64,000 bases of DNA from assembly GCF_900172315.1 (NCBI RefSeq), contig NZ_FWFV01000007.1, positions 62,001 to 126,000 on the forward strand. Direction: 5' to 3'. This DNA is from Palleronia marisminoris (GTDB lineage Bacteria; Pseudomonadota; Alphaproteobacteria; Rhodobacterales; Rhodobacteraceae). Of the stretch, positions 7,747 to 17,063 are shown piece by piece (the first letter of the stretch is position 1; the number at the start of each line of letters is the position of its first letter). Under the pieces are notes generated by a model. It was not told where the DNA came from and did no database searches. It was given only the letters and a program-made list of their open reading frames with translations. The translations under genes were made by a program, and so were the position numbers.

Positions 7747-9945
7747 TCAGGCGGCGGCCTGTCCCTCGCCGTAGCGGGCGTAGAAGCGCGCGCCGCTCTC
7801 GGCCATTTCGCGCAGGAGCTTCGGCGTCTCGAACCGCTCGCCGCATTTGGCGGTCAGCGTCTCGCAGATCTCCACGCCCTTGGCGGCGCCGATGATGTCG
7901 AGCCACGAGAACGGGCCGCCCGACCACGGCGCGAAGCCCCAGCCCAGGATCGCGCCCACGTCGCCCTCGCGGATATCCTCGAGCACGCCTTCCTCGAACG
8001 CCCGCACCGCTTCGAGCACCTGCGCCATCATCAGGCGATGCTGCACGCGGGTCAGATCGGGCTGGTCGTCGGCCACCGGGAACTTCTGCGCGAGGCCCTC
8101 CCACAGACCCTGGCGCTTGCCGCTGTCGTCATAGGCGTAGAAGCCCGCGCTGGCCTTGCGGCCCATGCGGCCCTCGTCGGCGAGCCAGAACAGGACCTCG
8201 TCCACTTCCGCATTCGGATAGGCGTCGCCCATGGCCGCCTTGGTGGCCTTGGCGATCTTCACGCCGAGGTCGATGGAGGTCTCGTCGGTAAGCTGAAGCG
8301 GGCCCAGCGGGAAGCCCAGCAGCTTGGCCGCGTTCTCGATCAGGGCGGGCTCGACTCCCTCCTTCACCATGCGGACCCCTTCGTTGATGTAGGGGATGAT
8401 GCACCGGTTGGCGTAGAAGAAGCGGGCGTCGTTCACCACGATCGGCGTCTTTCGGATCTGGCGCACGAAATCGAGCGCCTTGGCCACGGCCCGGTCGCCG
8501 GTCTTCTGGCCCTTGATGATCTCGACCAGCATCATCTTGTCGACGGGGCTGAAGAAGTGGATGCCGATGAACTGCTCTGGGCGCGTGCTGGCCTCGGCCA
8601 GTTCGGTGATCGGCAGGGTCGAGGTGTTGGTGGCGAAGATGCAGTCCTCGCCGACGACGGCCTCGACCCTTTTCGTGACCTCGGCCTTGATGCCGGTATC
8701 CTCGAACACCGCCTCGACGATCAGGTCGCAGTCCGACAGCGCCTCGTATTCGGTGGTCGCGTTGATGCGGCCCAGAACCTCGGCCTTCTTGTCCTCGGTG
8801 ACCTTCTTGCGCTGGATACCCTTGTCGAGGATACCCTCGGCATGGGCCTTGCCCTTGTCGGCATTGGCCTGCTCCTGGTCGATCAGCACGACCTCGATCC
8901 CCGCCAGCGCCGAGACATAGGCGATGCCGGCGCCCATCATGCCCGCGCCCATGATCCCGACCTTCTTGACGGTCTGGTCGGGCGCGTCGGGTCGGTTCGC
9001 ACCCTTCTCGAGCGCCTGCTTGTTGAGGAACAGAGACCGGATCATCGCGGTGGAGGACGGGTTCATCAGCACGTTGACGAAGTAGCGCGCCTCGATCTTC
9101 AGGGCCGTGTCGAAGGGCACCATGGCGCCTTCGTAGACGGCCGACAGCAGCGCCTTGGCCGCGGGGAAGACGCCCTTGGTCTTGCCGTTCACCATCGCGC
9201 TGGCACCGACGAAAGTCATGAAGCCGGCGGGGTGGTAGGGCTCGCCGCCCGGCATCTTCCAGCCCTTCTGATCCCAGGGTTTCACGATGTCGGCGTCTTT
9301 GGCCTCGAGCACCCAGGCCTTAGCGCGGTCGAGCAGTTCGTCGGCCGGGACGATCTCGTCGATCAGCGACGCGCTCTTGGCCTTCTTCGGGTCGAGCATC
9401 TTGCCTTCGAGCAGCACCGGAGAGGCCGCCATCGCGCCGACCATGCGCGAATAGCGCGTGGTGCCGCCGGCGCCTGGGAAGAGGCCGACCATGATCTCGG
9501 GCAGGCCGATCTTTGCCTTCGGGTTGTCGGCCATGAAGCGACGGTGACAGGCCAGCGCGATCTCGGTCCCGATGCCGGCGGAGGTGCCGGGCAGGGCGAC
9601 CGCGACAGGCTTGCCGCCCTTGTTCTTGTCGTCGAGGCCCGCACGCTCGAGCTTGCGCAGGATCCGGTGGCCTTCCATCGTGAAGTCGAACAGCGCCTTG
9701 GCGGGCTGGTCGCCGGCTTCTTCGCGTATCTTCGCCAACACGTTCAGATCCATGCCGCCGGCGAAGTCCTTCTTGCCGGAGGTGATGACGATGCCCTTCA
9801 CAGCATCGTCCGACAGCACGTCGTCGATCATCGCCTCGACATCGGCGAAGGCCTCGCGCGTCATCACGTTCATCGAGCGGCCTTCGGCGTCCCAGGTGAT
9901 GACGGCCACGCCGTCCTCGTGCTTCTCAAGCTTGAAATCAGCCAT
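7747..9945 (-). CDS. fadJ: Multifunctional fatty acid oxidation protein (enoyl-CoA hydratase / 3-hydroxyacyl-CoA dehydrogenase)
   Basis: A 732-residue bifunctional beta-oxidation enzyme. The N-terminal third is a crotonase domain (MNVMTREAFADVEAMIDD, the oxyanion part AGGMDLN, and GTSAGIGTEIALACH). From about residue 320 the dehydrogenase part begins with KVGIMGAGMMGAGIAYVS, the NAD-binding glycine loop, followed by ATNTSTLPI and the catalytic region IGIHFFSPVDKMMLVEII. The length matches FadJ/FadB alpha subunits. It is the last gene of an operon with a thiolase; its first eight bases overlap the preceding small gene. Confidence 0.93.
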   Translation of the reverse strand: MADFKLEKHEDGVAVITWDAEGRSMNVMTREAFADVEAMIDDVLSDDAVKGIVITSGKKDFAGGMDLNVLAKIREEAGDQPAKALFDFTMEGHRILRKLERAGLDDKNKGGKPVAVALPGTSAGIGTEIALACHRRFMADNPKAKIGLPEIMVGLFPGAGGTTRYSRMVGAMAASPVLLEGKMLDPKKAKSASLIDEIVPADELLDRAKAWVLEAKDADIVKPWDQKGWKMPGGEPYHPAGFMTFVGASAMVNGKTKGVFPAAKALLSAVYEGAMVPFDTALKIEARYFVNVLMNPSSTAMIRSLFLNKQALEKGANRPDAPDQTVKKVGIMGAGMMGAGIAYVSALAGIEVVLIDQEQANADKGKAHAEGILDKGIQRKKVTEDKKAEVLGRINATTEYEALSDCDLIVEAVFEDTGIKAEVTKRVEAVVGEDCIFATNTSTLPITELAEASTRPEQFIGIHFFSPVDKMMLVEIIKGQKTGDRAVAKALDFVRQIRKTPIVVNDARFFYANRCIIPYINEGVRMVKEGVEPALIENAAKLLGFPLGPLQLTDETSIDLGVKIAKATKAAMGDAYPNAEVDEVLFWLADEGRMGRKASAGFYAYDDSGKRQGLWEGLAQKFPVADDQPDLTRVQHRLMMAQVLEAVRAFEEGVLEDIREGDVGAILGWGFAPWSGGPFSWLDIIGAAKGVEICETLTAKCGERFETPKLLREMAESGARFYARYGEGQAAA

Positions 9946-10420
9946 CGTTCTCTCCTGTCGGGTCGGTGTCGCCCGTCCAAATCAGTTCCTGACCGCCCGA
10001 GTCCCGATCCACATTCGGCAGGACGAAGGGCCAGGTCGAATTCATCAATCCGTTCGCGATCGAGATCGCCTTCCAGGTGCCGTCGACCTTCCGCAGCGTT
10101 GCGGTGCTCCGGTAAGGATTGCAGACCCTTACGGCGCCCCTCAGGATCTCGGTGTCGAAGGTGCCGGCGATCATGTCGTCGCCGATGGGGTCCACCTTGC
10201 GCGCCGTGCAGATCATGTCGGTCGCCCTTTGCGATTTCAGCATGTCGCTCCATGCGTTGAAACCGACGCGCAGTTTGTCCTCGTCTTCCACGACGAACAC
10301 CGCTGTCCGTGTCGCTATCGCGAAGGGCAGGTGCACCAACGTCAGATGCTTGTCGAAGTCGTAGTCGAAGAAGCTCTTCGAGCGCGCATCGATCCAGCTC
10401 TGGAAGTCGATCTCGGGCAT
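9938..10420 (-). CDS. Small NTF2/SnoaL-like protein of unknown function
   Basis: A 160-residue soluble protein. An N-terminal helix pair (FQSWIDARSKSFFDYDFDKHLTLVHLPFA) is followed by alternating strands, including GTFDTEILRGAVRVCNPYRSTATLRKVDGTWKAISI, a pattern typical of the cone-shaped NTF2/SnoaL fold; the assignment is by pattern only. The start at 10420 (MPEIDFQ) leaves four bases after the thiolase stop, and its end overlaps fadJ by eight bases, so it is firmly part of the beta-oxidation operon. Binding of a small hydrophobic ligand would be in keeping with the fold, but nothing in the sequence proves it. Confidence 0.6.
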   Translation of the reverse strand: MPEIDFQSWIDARSKSFFDYDFDKHLTLVHLPFAIATRTAVFVVEDEDKLRVGFNAWSDMLKSQRATDMICTARKVDPIGDDMIAGTFDTEILRGAVRVCNPYRSTATLRKVDGTWKAISIANGLMNSTWPFVLPNVDRDSGGQELIWTGDTDPTGENDG

Positions 10421-10424
10421 CGGA

Positions 10425-11636
10425 TCACACTCGCTCGATGATCGTCGCAGCACCCATGCCCGAGGCGACGCAGAGCGTGGCGAGGCCGGTTTCCTTGTCC
10501 GTCCGCTCCATCTCGTCGAGCAGGATGCCGAGGATGATCGCGCCCGTGGCGCCCAGCGGGTGGCCCATGGCGATGGCACCGCCGTTCGGGTTCAGCCGCT
10601 CGGGGTCGATCTCGAACCGCTGCAGGAACCGCAGGACGACCGCCGAGAACGCCTCGTTCACCTCGAAGAGGTCGATGTCGCCGATCTCCATTCCGCTGTC
10701 GCGCAGGATCTTCTCGGTCACGGGAACGGGGCCGGTCAGCATGATGGTTGGGTCGGTGCCGATCTTGGCGGTGTGGCGGATGCGGGCGCGAGGCTTCAGG
10801 CCGCGGGCCTCGCCGAACTCCTTCGAGCCGATCAGGATGCCGGCCGCACCGTCGACGATGCCCGACGAGTTGCCGGCATGGTGGATGTGATTGATCGCTT
10901 CCAGGTGCGGGTATTTCATCAGCGCGATCTGGTCGAAGCCGGGCATGGTCTCGCCCATCTCCTTGAAGGCGGGGTTCAGGCCGCCCAGCGACTGCATGTC
11001 GGTGCCAGGGCGCATGTACTCGTCGCGGTCGAGTATGGTCAGGCCGTTGATGTCCTTCACCTCGATGACGGACTTGTCGAAGCGGCCTTCCTCCCACGCC
11101 TTGGCGGCGCGCTTCTGGCTTTCGACGGCAAAGGCGTCGGCATCGTCGCGGCTGAAGCCGTACTCGGTCGCGATGATGTCCGCCGCGATGCCCTGGGGCA
11201 CGAAGTAGCTGTTCATCGCGATGGAGGGATCGACCGCGATCGCCGCCCCGTCCGAGCCCATGGCAACGCGGCTCATGCATTCCACGCCGCCGGCGATGTA
11301 GCCCTCGCCCGCGCCGGCACGGACCTGGTTGGCTGCGAGGTTCACGGCCTCGAGTCCGGAGGCGCAGAAGCGGTTGATCGACAGGCCGGGAATCGACTGG
11401 TCGAGGTCGCTGGCCAGCACGGCGGTCCGGGCAAGGCAGCCGCCCTGTTCCTTGACCTGCGTGGCGTTGCCCCAGATCACGTCCTCGACCGCGTGACCTT
11501 CGAGGCCATTGCGCTCTTTCAGGGCGTTCAGCGTCACCGCGGACAGCCGGGCCGAGGTGACCTCGTGCAGGCTGCCATCCTTGCGGCCCTTGCCACGCGG
11601 CGTGCGCACGGCATCGAAGATATAGGCCTCAGTCAT
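10425..11636 (-). CDS. Acetyl-CoA C-acyltransferase (thiolase), beta-oxidation type
   Basis: A 403-residue thiolase that cleaves 3-ketoacyl-CoA with CoA. The nucleophilic cysteine is in NRFCASGLEAVN near residue 90, the histidine in GHPLGATGA, and the second cysteine in ATLCVASGMGAATIIERV at the C-terminus. NEAF (VNEAFSAV) is also intact. Its place directly upstream of fadJ, in one operon, favours a FadA/FadI role over biosynthetic acetoacetyl-CoA formation. The start at 11636 (MTEAYIFDAVRTPRG) is the family N-terminus. Confidence 0.92.
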   Translation of the reverse strand: MTEAYIFDAVRTPRGKGRKDGSLHEVTSARLSAVTLNALKERNGLEGHAVEDVIWGNATQVKEQGGCLARTAVLASDLDQSIPGLSINRFCASGLEAVNLAANQVRAGAGEGYIAGGVECMSRVAMGSDGAAIAVDPSIAMNSYFVPQGIAADIIATEYGFSRDDADAFAVESQKRAAKAWEEGRFDKSVIEVKDINGLTILDRDEYMRPGTDMQSLGGLNPAFKEMGETMPGFDQIALMKYPHLEAINHIHHAGNSSGIVDGAAGILIGSKEFGEARGLKPRARIRHTAKIGTDPTIMLTGPVPVTEKILRDSGMEIGDIDLFEVNEAFSAVVLRFLQRFEIDPERLNPNGGAIAMGHPLGATGAIILGILLDEMERTDKETGLATLCVASGMGAATIIERV

Positions 11637-11648
11637 CGTGTCCTCCTC

Positions 11649-12275
11649 TCAACCCCCGCGGGGCATCAGATCGTAGGGGTGCTTCCAGCCGTCGAGCGAC
11701 TGGATGTTCCCGAGCCACCGGTCGATCCCAGGCCAGTCGGCCCGGTCGAAACCGAAGGGTTCCGGATAGTAGAGATAAGAGCAGCACGAGAAGTCCGCGA
11801 CTGTGACGTCCCGTCCCACGATCCAGTCCCGTCCCGTCAGATGCGTTTCGAGGATATCATAGACGCTCCGAAGCCGGGCTTGCATGAATTCGATGACCGG
11901 CTGCGGACGTTTCTCCTCGGGCACGAAGTTCATCAGGAAGCGCACCGTTCCCGCTTGGCCCGACAGCTTGTGGTTGTCCCAGAACTGCCACCGCAGCACC
12001 TCTCGCGCCTCGGCGGCGTCCGCTCCGCCGAAGCGACCGGTCTTTTCCACGATATACTGCTGGATCACGCCCGACTGCGTGAGCGTGACGTCACCATCGA
12101 CCATCACCGGGGCCTCGCCCATGGCGTTGATGTCGCGGCGATACGCCTCGGTGCGTGTGGCGCCGTTGAAGAAGTCCACGAAGACCGGCCGCCAGTCGAG
12201 CCCCGCCAGTTCCATCGGCAGCGCGGCCTTGTATGCGTTGCCGCTTTCTCCGAAGCAATGAAGTTCGATCGCCAT
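11649..12275 (-). CDS. Glutathione S-transferase family protein
   Basis: A 208-residue cytosolic protein. The N-terminal thioredoxin-like part includes GEAPVMVDGDVTLTQSGVIQQYI, in which the cis-Pro (APVM) and the S of the gamma-glutamyl binding site (QSG) are visible. The all-helical C-terminal domain contains GRDWIVGRDVTVADFS, the N-capping box region. The start at 12275 (MAIELHCFGESGNAYK) is preceded by GGTGGGA on the minus strand. It lies 12 bases upstream of the thiolase and probably shares its transcript. The substrate is unknown. Confidence 0.82.
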   Translation of the reverse strand: MAIELHCFGESGNAYKAALPMELAGLDWRPVFVDFFNGATRTEAYRRDINAMGEAPVMVDGDVTLTQSGVIQQYIVEKTGRFGGADAAEAREVLRWQFWDNHKLSGQAGTVRFLMNFVPEEKRPQPVIEFMQARLRSVYDILETHLTGRDWIVGRDVTVADFSCCSYLYYPEPFGFDRADWPGIDRWLGNIQSLDGWKHPYDLMPRGG

Positions 12276-12419
12276 GGTCCCACCTGTGCTTTGCTCTGCT
12301 CGCAGGTAGGACGAGGCGGCTGGTTCACCACCGACAAGTCTTGCGAGCCTTGCGCTTACATGGCTAATCCCCCCGAACAGATGCCGCCCAGAAGCACACG
12401 CACCGAAAGGTTGTTCCAC

Positions 12420-13289
12420 ATGCCCACCTATACCGCCCTGACGCTGGTGCCGGACGAGTCGAACGCCAAGGCCCTGGGCGACGCGATGGAACGGCTCGAT
12501 CCCGAGCCGACCGGTGTGGGCGTGTTCGAGATGGAGGACGGCTCGGGCCTGTGGGAGGTCGGCGGCTACTTCACCGAAACCCCGGACGAAGCGGGGCTGG
12601 CGCTGCTGGCGGTCACATTCTCGGCCCGCGCGTTCGCCGTGTCCGAGCTGCCCGAGATCGACTGGGTCGCGAAGGTCCGTCGCGAGCTGTCGCCGGTCGA
12701 GGCCGGGCGGTTCTTCCTGTACGGCTCGCACGACGCGGACAGGGTGCCCGAAGGCTGCATTCCGCTGCTCGTCGATGCGGCGATGGCCTTCGGCACCGGG
12801 CACCATGGCACGACCAAGGGGTGCCTGGTTGCCTTCGACCGCCTGCTTGCCGCCGGCGTCGCGCCCGCGACGGTGGCAGATATCGGCTGCGGCACGGCCG
12901 TCCTGGCGATGGCCGCGGCAAAGGCGTTGCCGGTGGTGCCGATCGCGTCGGATATAGACCGCGTCGCCGTGGACGTGGCCGAGGCGAACGTCGCCCTGAA
13001 CGGATTGGCGGGGCGGGTGATCTGCCTCGAGGCGACGGGCTTCGACCACCCCCGGATCGAGGGTGCCGGCCCCTACGACCTGATCTTCGCGAACATCCTG
13101 AAGGGCCCCCTGATCGCCCTCGCGCCCGAGATGGCGGCCCATTCCCGCACGGGAGGGCACCTGATCCTCTCCGGCATCCTCAACCCGCAGGCGGATGAGG
13201 TCGTGTCGGTGTACCAGCGGAACGGCTATGAGCTGGTCGAGCGCGACGTGATCGGCGACTGGACGACGCTGACGATGCGGCGGACCTGA
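12420..13289 (+). CDS. prmA: Ribosomal protein L11 methyltransferase
   Basis: A 289-residue SAM-dependent methyltransferase. An N-terminal substrate-binding region of about 125 residues is followed by AFGTGHHGTTKGCL, the SAM-binding loop VADIGCGTAVLAMAAAK and the catalytic segment FANILKGPLIALAPE, the order found in PrmA. The usual GCGTGVLA is here GCGTAVLA, a mild change. The start at 12420 (MPTYTALTLV) is chosen because GAAAGG lies ten bases upstream; an upstream ATG at 12360 gives an extension not expected in the family. It is divergent from the GST gene. Confidence 0.88.
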   Translation: MPTYTALTLVPDESNAKALGDAMERLDPEPTGVGVFEMEDGSGLWEVGGYFTETPDEAGLALLAVTFSARAFAVSELPEIDWVAKVRRELSPVEAGRFFLYGSHDADRVPEGCIPLLVDAAMAFGTGHHGTTKGCLVAFDRLLAAGVAPATVADIGCGTAVLAMAAAKALPVVPIASDIDRVAVDVAEANVALNGLAGRVICLEATGFDHPRIEGAGPYDLIFANILKGPLIALAPEMAAHSRTGGHLILSGILNPQADEVVSVYQRNGYELVERDVIGDWTTLTMRRT

Positions 13290-13309
13290 CGCGGGGCCAG
13301 CCTCGTCTC

Positions 13310-13343
13310 GCCACCTGCCGTGACTACGCCGTCGGCAGGTGGC
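13310..13343. terminator. Bidirectional hairpin between prmA and the DUF1127 gene
   Basis: An 11-base perfect inverted repeat, GCCACCTGCCG (13310-13320) and CGGCAGGTGGC (13333-13343), with a 12-base loop lies between the two convergent stop codons. No strong T-run follows on either strand, so it may terminate inefficiently or mainly protect 3' ends. Confidence 0.5.
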
Positions 13344-13350
13344 TTGGACG

Positions 13351-13551
13351 TCACAGGCGGCTCAGATCCGTTCGGCTCAACCCGAGGTCGGCGAGTTGCC
13401 AGTCGCTCAGCTTCAACAGCGTCCGGGACGCACGGCGGCTGCGGCGCGCGGTGAGCCGGCCGACCAGGTCGAACAGGGCGGATGCGGCACGGTAGGTCAG
13501 AACGGCCGTGCGAGGCGTGTCGTAGGAACGGTGAAGATCATAAAGCGCCAT
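13351..13551 (-). CDS. DUF1127 domain protein, small and arginine-rich
   Basis: A 66-residue basic protein. The C-terminal DUF1127 helix pair is clear: RRASRTLLKLSDWQLADLGLSRTDL. An N-terminal amphipathic region (MALYDLHRSYDTPRTAV) precedes it. I chose the start at 13551 because AAGGA lies upstream on the minus strand; the frame extends 25 codons further upstream. Small DUF1127 proteins in Rhodobacter are known from the literature to be induced by stress and to act as RNA chaperones in some cases; whether this one does is inference. It is divergent from ruvC with a 251-base gap. Confidence 0.75.
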   Translation of the reverse strand: MALYDLHRSYDTPRTAVLTYRAASALFDLVGRLTARRSRRASRTLLKLSDWQLADLGLSRTDLSRL

Positions 13552-13802
13552 CTTGGTATCCTTGCATTGATGACGGTTGCGCCGGGCCTTCATGTGCTTC
13601 GACCGTGCCGCGAAATCAATCCCCATAACCCACTGAAAACGTGAAAGATTGTCGCGCTCGACATGTCGTTTTTCGACCGACCCATGTCGCTATTTGCCGG
13701 CTTTGTCGCGACTGGTGAGCGGCAAGTCGGAAACCGACCGCTTGGCGCGTGTTCCCCATTCGTGCTAGTGAGCAGGAAATAACGAATAAAGGGGCAGGCA
13801 GC

Positions 13803-14300
13803 ATGCGAGTTCTCGGGGTGGATCCGGGTCTCCGCACCATGGGGTGGGGCGTGATCGAATCAGATGGCAGCCGGATGCGGCACATTGCGAACGGATTGTG
13901 CTGTTCGGACGGAAAGCAGGAGCTTGCGCTGCGGCTCGTATCTCTGCACCGGCAGTTGTGCGACGTGATCGCCGCCCATGCCCCCGAAGCGGCGGCCATC
14001 GAGCAGACCTTCGTCAACGCGGACGGGGCGGGTTCGTTGAAGCTGGGGCAGGCGCGGGGGGTGGCACTTCTGGCTTTGGCCCAGGCGGGCCTCACCATCG
14101 GGGAATATGCACCGAACAAGGTGAAGAAGACGGTGGTGGGCGTCGGCCATGCTGCCAAGCCTCAGGTCGACCACATGATCCGCATGCAACTTCCCGGCGC
14201 CGAGCCCGCCGGCCCGGACGCGGCCGATGCGCTGGCCATCGCGCTGTGCCATGCCGTGCACCTGTCCACCGCCCGCGCCTGGGACGCAGTGCGCGCATGA
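13803..14300 (+). CDS. ruvC: Crossover junction endodeoxyribonuclease RuvC
   Basis: A 165-residue Holliday junction resolvase. The catalytic acidic residues are in place: the Asp of [15 protein letters not shown] near the start, the Glu of [10 protein letters not shown], and the pair in [13 protein letters not shown]. The length is typical. The start at 13803 (MRVLGVDPG) is the family N-terminus and has a weak GGGGCAGG upstream. Its end overlaps ruvA in ATGA, so RuvC is made from the same transcript as the RuvAB branch-migration motor. Confidence 0.94.
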   Translation: MRVLGVDPGLRTMGWGVIESDGSRMRHIANGLCCSDGKQELALRLVSLHRQLCDVIAAHAPEAAAIEQTFVNADGAGSLKLGQARGVALLALAQAGLTIGEYAPNKVKKTVVGVGHAAKPQVDHMIRMQLPGAEPAGPDAADALAIALCHAVHLSTARAWDAVRA

Positions 14301-14962
14301 TCGGGCGGTTGTCGGGCCGGGTCGGGTATCTGGGCGACGATCACGTCCTGATCGACGTCGGCGGGGTGGGCTACGTCGTGTATGTCTCGGAACGCACGCG
14401 CCTGTCGCTGCCGAGAGCGGGCGAGCCGGTCTCGCTGTTCACCGACCTTCTGGTGCGCGAGGATTTGCTGCAGCTTTTCGGCTTCGCGACGCTGCTCGAG
14501 AAGGAGTGGCACCGCCTGTTGATGAGCGTCCAGGGCATCGGCGCGCGCGCATCTCTCGCCATCCTGGGCGCTTTGGGTCCCGAGGGTGTCAGCCGGGCGA
14601 TCGCGCTGGCCGATAGCGCGGCGATCCGGGCGGCACCGGGTGTCGGCCCGAAAATCGCCGCCCGGGTGGTGAACGAGCTGAAGGACAAGGCGCCCGCGGT
14701 CATGGCTCTGGGTGCGCAGGGCGGTGCGATCTTCGACGAGGATGCGACGCCAGTGACGGGCGAAGCGCCGTCTGCGGCTCCCAAGGCGCCCCGCCGCACG
14801 GAAAGCGCTTCGGCGCAGGCCGAGGCGATGTCGGCGCTCGCGAACCTTGGCTACACGCCCGCAGAGGCAGCCCGCGCCACGTCCGAGGCTGCGGCCGAAG
14901 CACCCGATGCCGATACCGCCGCGCTGATCCGGGGCGCGCTGAAGCGACTGGCGCCGGCATGA
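14297..14962 (+). CDS. ruvA: Holliday junction DNA helicase RuvA
   Basis: A 221-residue protein that binds the four-way junction and loads RuvB. The N-terminal OB domain ([26 protein letters not shown]) and the helix-hairpin-helix region ([18 protein letters not shown] and [19 protein letters not shown]) are clear. A flexible linker of about 45 residues leads to the C-terminal RuvB-binding domain ([19 protein letters not shown]). The start overlaps the ruvC stop (ATGA). ruvB begins eight bases downstream. Confidence 0.95.
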   Translation: MIGRLSGRVGYLGDDHVLIDVGGVGYVVYVSERTRLSLPRAGEPVSLFTDLLVREDLLQLFGFATLLEKEWHRLLMSVQGIGARASLAILGALGPEGVSRAIALADSAAIRAAPGVGPKIAARVVNELKDKAPAVMALGAQGGAIFDEDATPVTGEAPSAAPKAPRRTESASAQAEAMSALANLGYTPAEAARATSEAAAEAPDADTAALIRGALKRLAPA

Positions 14963-14969
14963 GTGCAGC

Positions 14970-15995
14970 ATGACCGGCGCCGACCCGACCCTCCGCCCCG
15001 AGCCGCTGCCCGAGGATGACGGCCCCGCCCTGCGCCCGCAGACGCTCGACGCGTTCACCGGGCAGGCCGAGGCCCGTGCCAACCTGCGCGTCTTCATCGA
15101 AAGCGCCCGTATGCGCGGCAAGGCGATGGATCACGCGTTGTTCCATGGGCCTCCCGGCCTCGGGAAGACGACGCTGGCGCAGATCATGGCGCGGGAACTT
15201 GGCGTCAACTTCCGGATGACCTCGGGCCCGGTCTTGGCCAAGGCGGGCGATCTGGCTGCGATCCTGACCAATCTCGAGGCGCGGGACGTCCTGTTCATCG
15301 ACGAGATCCACCGCCTGAATCCCGTGGTCGAGGAGGTGCTCTATCCCGCGCTCGAGGATTTCGAGCTCGACCTCGTGATCGGCGAGGGTCCCGCCGCCAG
15401 AACCGTCCGGATCGAGCTGCAGCCCTTCACCCTGGTCGGCGCCACGACCCGGCTGGGCCTTCTTACGACGCCCCTGAGGGATCGGTTCGGCATCCCTGTT
15501 CGCCTCCAATTCTACACCGTCGACGAACTGCAGGACATCGTCGCGCGCGGTGCGCGGCTTCTTGGCGTCGAAGCGGAGCCGGAGGGCACGCGCGAGATCG
15601 CGGCCCGGGCCCGCGGCACCCCCCGGATCGCCGGCCGCCTGCTGCGCCGCGTGGTGGATTTCGCGCTGGTCGAGGGGGACGGGCGACTGACGCGGGACCT
15701 TGCGGACCGGGCGCTGACGCGGCTTGGCGTGGACGAGATCGGCCTCGACGGGGCCGACAGGCGTTACCTCGGGCTGATCGCGGAGCACTACTACGGCGGC
15801 CCCGTGGGCATCGAGACGCTGGCCGCCGCCCTGTCGGAAAGCCGCGACGCGCTGGAGGAAGTGATCGAGCCGTTCCTCCTGCAGCAGGGCCTCGTGCAGC
15901 GCACGCCGCGCGGCCGGATGCTGGCGCCCCGCGCGTGGTCGCATCTTGGGCTGCGTCCGCCGAAGGTGTCGGACGGCGATCTGTTCGACACGTGA
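14970..15995 (+). CDS. ruvB: Holliday junction DNA helicase RuvB
   Basis: A 341-residue hexameric AAA+ ATPase that drives branch migration. Walker A (GPPGLGKTT), Walker B ([10 protein letters not shown]), sensor 1 ([18 protein letters not shown]) with the arginine finger, and the winged-helix C-terminal domain ([27 protein letters not shown]) are all intact. The start [13 protein letters not shown] follows ruvA by seven bases. The length is typical. Confidence 0.96.
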   Translation: MTGADPTLRPEPLPEDDGPALRPQTLDAFTGQAEARANLRVFIESARMRGKAMDHALFHGPPGLGKTTLAQIMARELGVNFRMTSGPVLAKAGDLAAILTNLEARDVLFIDEIHRLNPVVEEVLYPALEDFELDLVIGEGPAARTVRIELQPFTLVGATTRLGLLTTPLRDRFGIPVRLQFYTVDELQDIVARGARLLGVEAEPEGTREIAARARGTPRIAGRLLRRVVDFALVEGDGRLTRDLADRALTRLGVDEIGLDGADRRYLGLIAEHYYGGPVGIETLAAALSESRDALEEVIEPFLLQQGLVQRTPRGRMLAPRAWSHLGLRPPKVSDGDLFDT

Positions 15996-16041
15996 AGGCT
16001 GGGCTAGGAACAGGCCCGACGATATGGAAATCGGAGGCTCC

Positions 16042-16662
16042 ATGACGCCCGACGACGTTGCCCGGCAATTCACCCGCTCGGACGGCAGTTACGTGTTTGC
16101 GAGGTGGGGGCGGCCTATCGCGCCGGTGGTTTTCGGAGTCGAGGATCAGACGCTCTCGGTCATGAAGGGCGCGCTTCAGGCGGTGGCGGATTTGGCGCGG
16201 CACCCGGTGGTCGAGACGGACCCGGAACTTGGCGTGAACTTCATGGTCTTCTTCCTGCGCGAGTGGGATGAACTGCGCCATGTCCCGGACCTCGGGCGGC
16301 TGATCCCGGACCTTGAGTCGCTGCTTCCGCGCCTCGAAGAGGCGGGGGCGAACCAGTACCGCGCTTTTCGCTTCGAGGAGGACGGGGCGATCCGGGCGGC
16401 GTTCGTGTTCGTTCGGATGGACGACGAGATGTCTGCCCTTCCGGCTGAAATCGTGGCCCTGTCGCAGGTGGTGCAGACGATCCTCTTGTGGTCCGACACC
16501 GCGTTTTCGGAGCGTTCGGCGCTGGCCGAGGCGCCCGATGGAACGGTGATCCTGCGCCCCGAGATCGGGCGGCTGATCCGCGCCGCCTATGATCCGGTGA
16601 TGCCGCGGGCGACGACGGATGGGGCGCATGCCTACCGCCTGTCGGCCCGGATCGGGGGGTGA
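16042..16662 (+). CDS. Conserved protein of unknown function between ruvB and ybgC
   Basis: A 206-residue soluble protein without recognisable catalytic motifs. Distinctive stretches are FTRSDGSYVFARWGRPIAPV, GVEDQTLSVMKGALQAV, and FFLREWDELRHVPDLGRLIPDL, and the C-terminus carries ILRPEIGRLIRAAYDPVMP. The start at 16042 is chosen because CGGAGG lies seven bases upstream; an in-frame ATG at 16024 precedes that site. I recall similar proteins in the same place in other Rhodobacteraceae, but the role is not known to me. It is four bases upstream of ybgC and so probably cotranscribed with ruvCAB. Confidence 0.7.
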   Translation: MTPDDVARQFTRSDGSYVFARWGRPIAPVVFGVEDQTLSVMKGALQAVADLARHPVVETDPELGVNFMVFFLREWDELRHVPDLGRLIPDLESLLPRLEEAGANQYRAFRFEEDGAIRAAFVFVRMDDEMSALPAEIVALSQVVQTILLWSDTAFSERSALAEAPDGTVILRPEIGRLIRAAYDPVMPRATTDGAHAYRLSARIGG

Positions 16663-16666
16663 GGCG

Positions 16667-17059
16667 ATGGGGTTTCGGGTGACGGTCTATTACGAAGATA
16701 CCGACATGGGCGGGATCGTCTATCACGCCAACTACCTGAAATACATAGAAAGAGCACGGTCGCACTGGGTTCGGACGCTGGGGATCGACCAGGTGGCGCT
16801 GCGGGACGAGGGGACCGTGTTCGCCGTGCGACGGGTGGAGGCGGAGTTTCTGGCTTCGGCGCGGCTGGACGATGTGCTGGATGTGACGACCGCGCTGGTG
16901 GATGCGAGCGGGGTTCGGGTGCGGCTGGAGCAGGTGGTGCAGCGGGGCGGGCAGGCGCTGTTTCGGGCGCAGGTCGAGCTGGTCGCGATCGACTGGCGGA
17001 GCGGGGCGGTCCGGCGGATGCCGGCGGCGCTGCGGGCGCTGAAGGAGCCCCGGGACTGA
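16667..17059 (+). CDS. ybgC: Acyl-CoA thioesterase YbgC, Tol-Pal associated
   Basis: A 130-residue hotdog-fold thioesterase. The 4-hydroxybenzoyl-CoA thioesterase signature is visible in YYEDTDMGGIVYHANYLKYIERAR, with the catalytic Asp in DTDMGG. In most proteobacteria ybgC is the first gene of the tol-pal operon. Here tolQ is 8.7 kb away and a hairpin follows the stop. The start MGFRVTVYYEDTD at 16667 is four bases after the preceding stop, so the gene belongs to the ruv transcript. Confidence 0.88.
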   Translation: MGFRVTVYYEDTDMGGIVYHANYLKYIERARSHWVRTLGIDQVALRDEGTVFAVRRVEAEFLASARLDDVLDVTTALVDASGVRVRLEQVVQRGGQALFRAQVELVAIDWRSGAVRRMPAALRALKEPRD

Positions 17060-17063
17060 AAAG

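Noticed and set aside
7315-10260. Very long plus-strand open frame opposite fadJ
   Set aside because: It is antisense to a well-conserved enzyme, has no recognisable domain and is His/Leu/Gly/Asp-rich as expected from the complement of G+C-rich coding DNA.
13552-13802. CcsR-type small RNAs next to the DUF1127 gene
   Set aside because: In Rhodobacter such RNAs follow the DUF1127 gene as repeated CCUCCUCCC hairpins; here only one unrelated hairpin follows.
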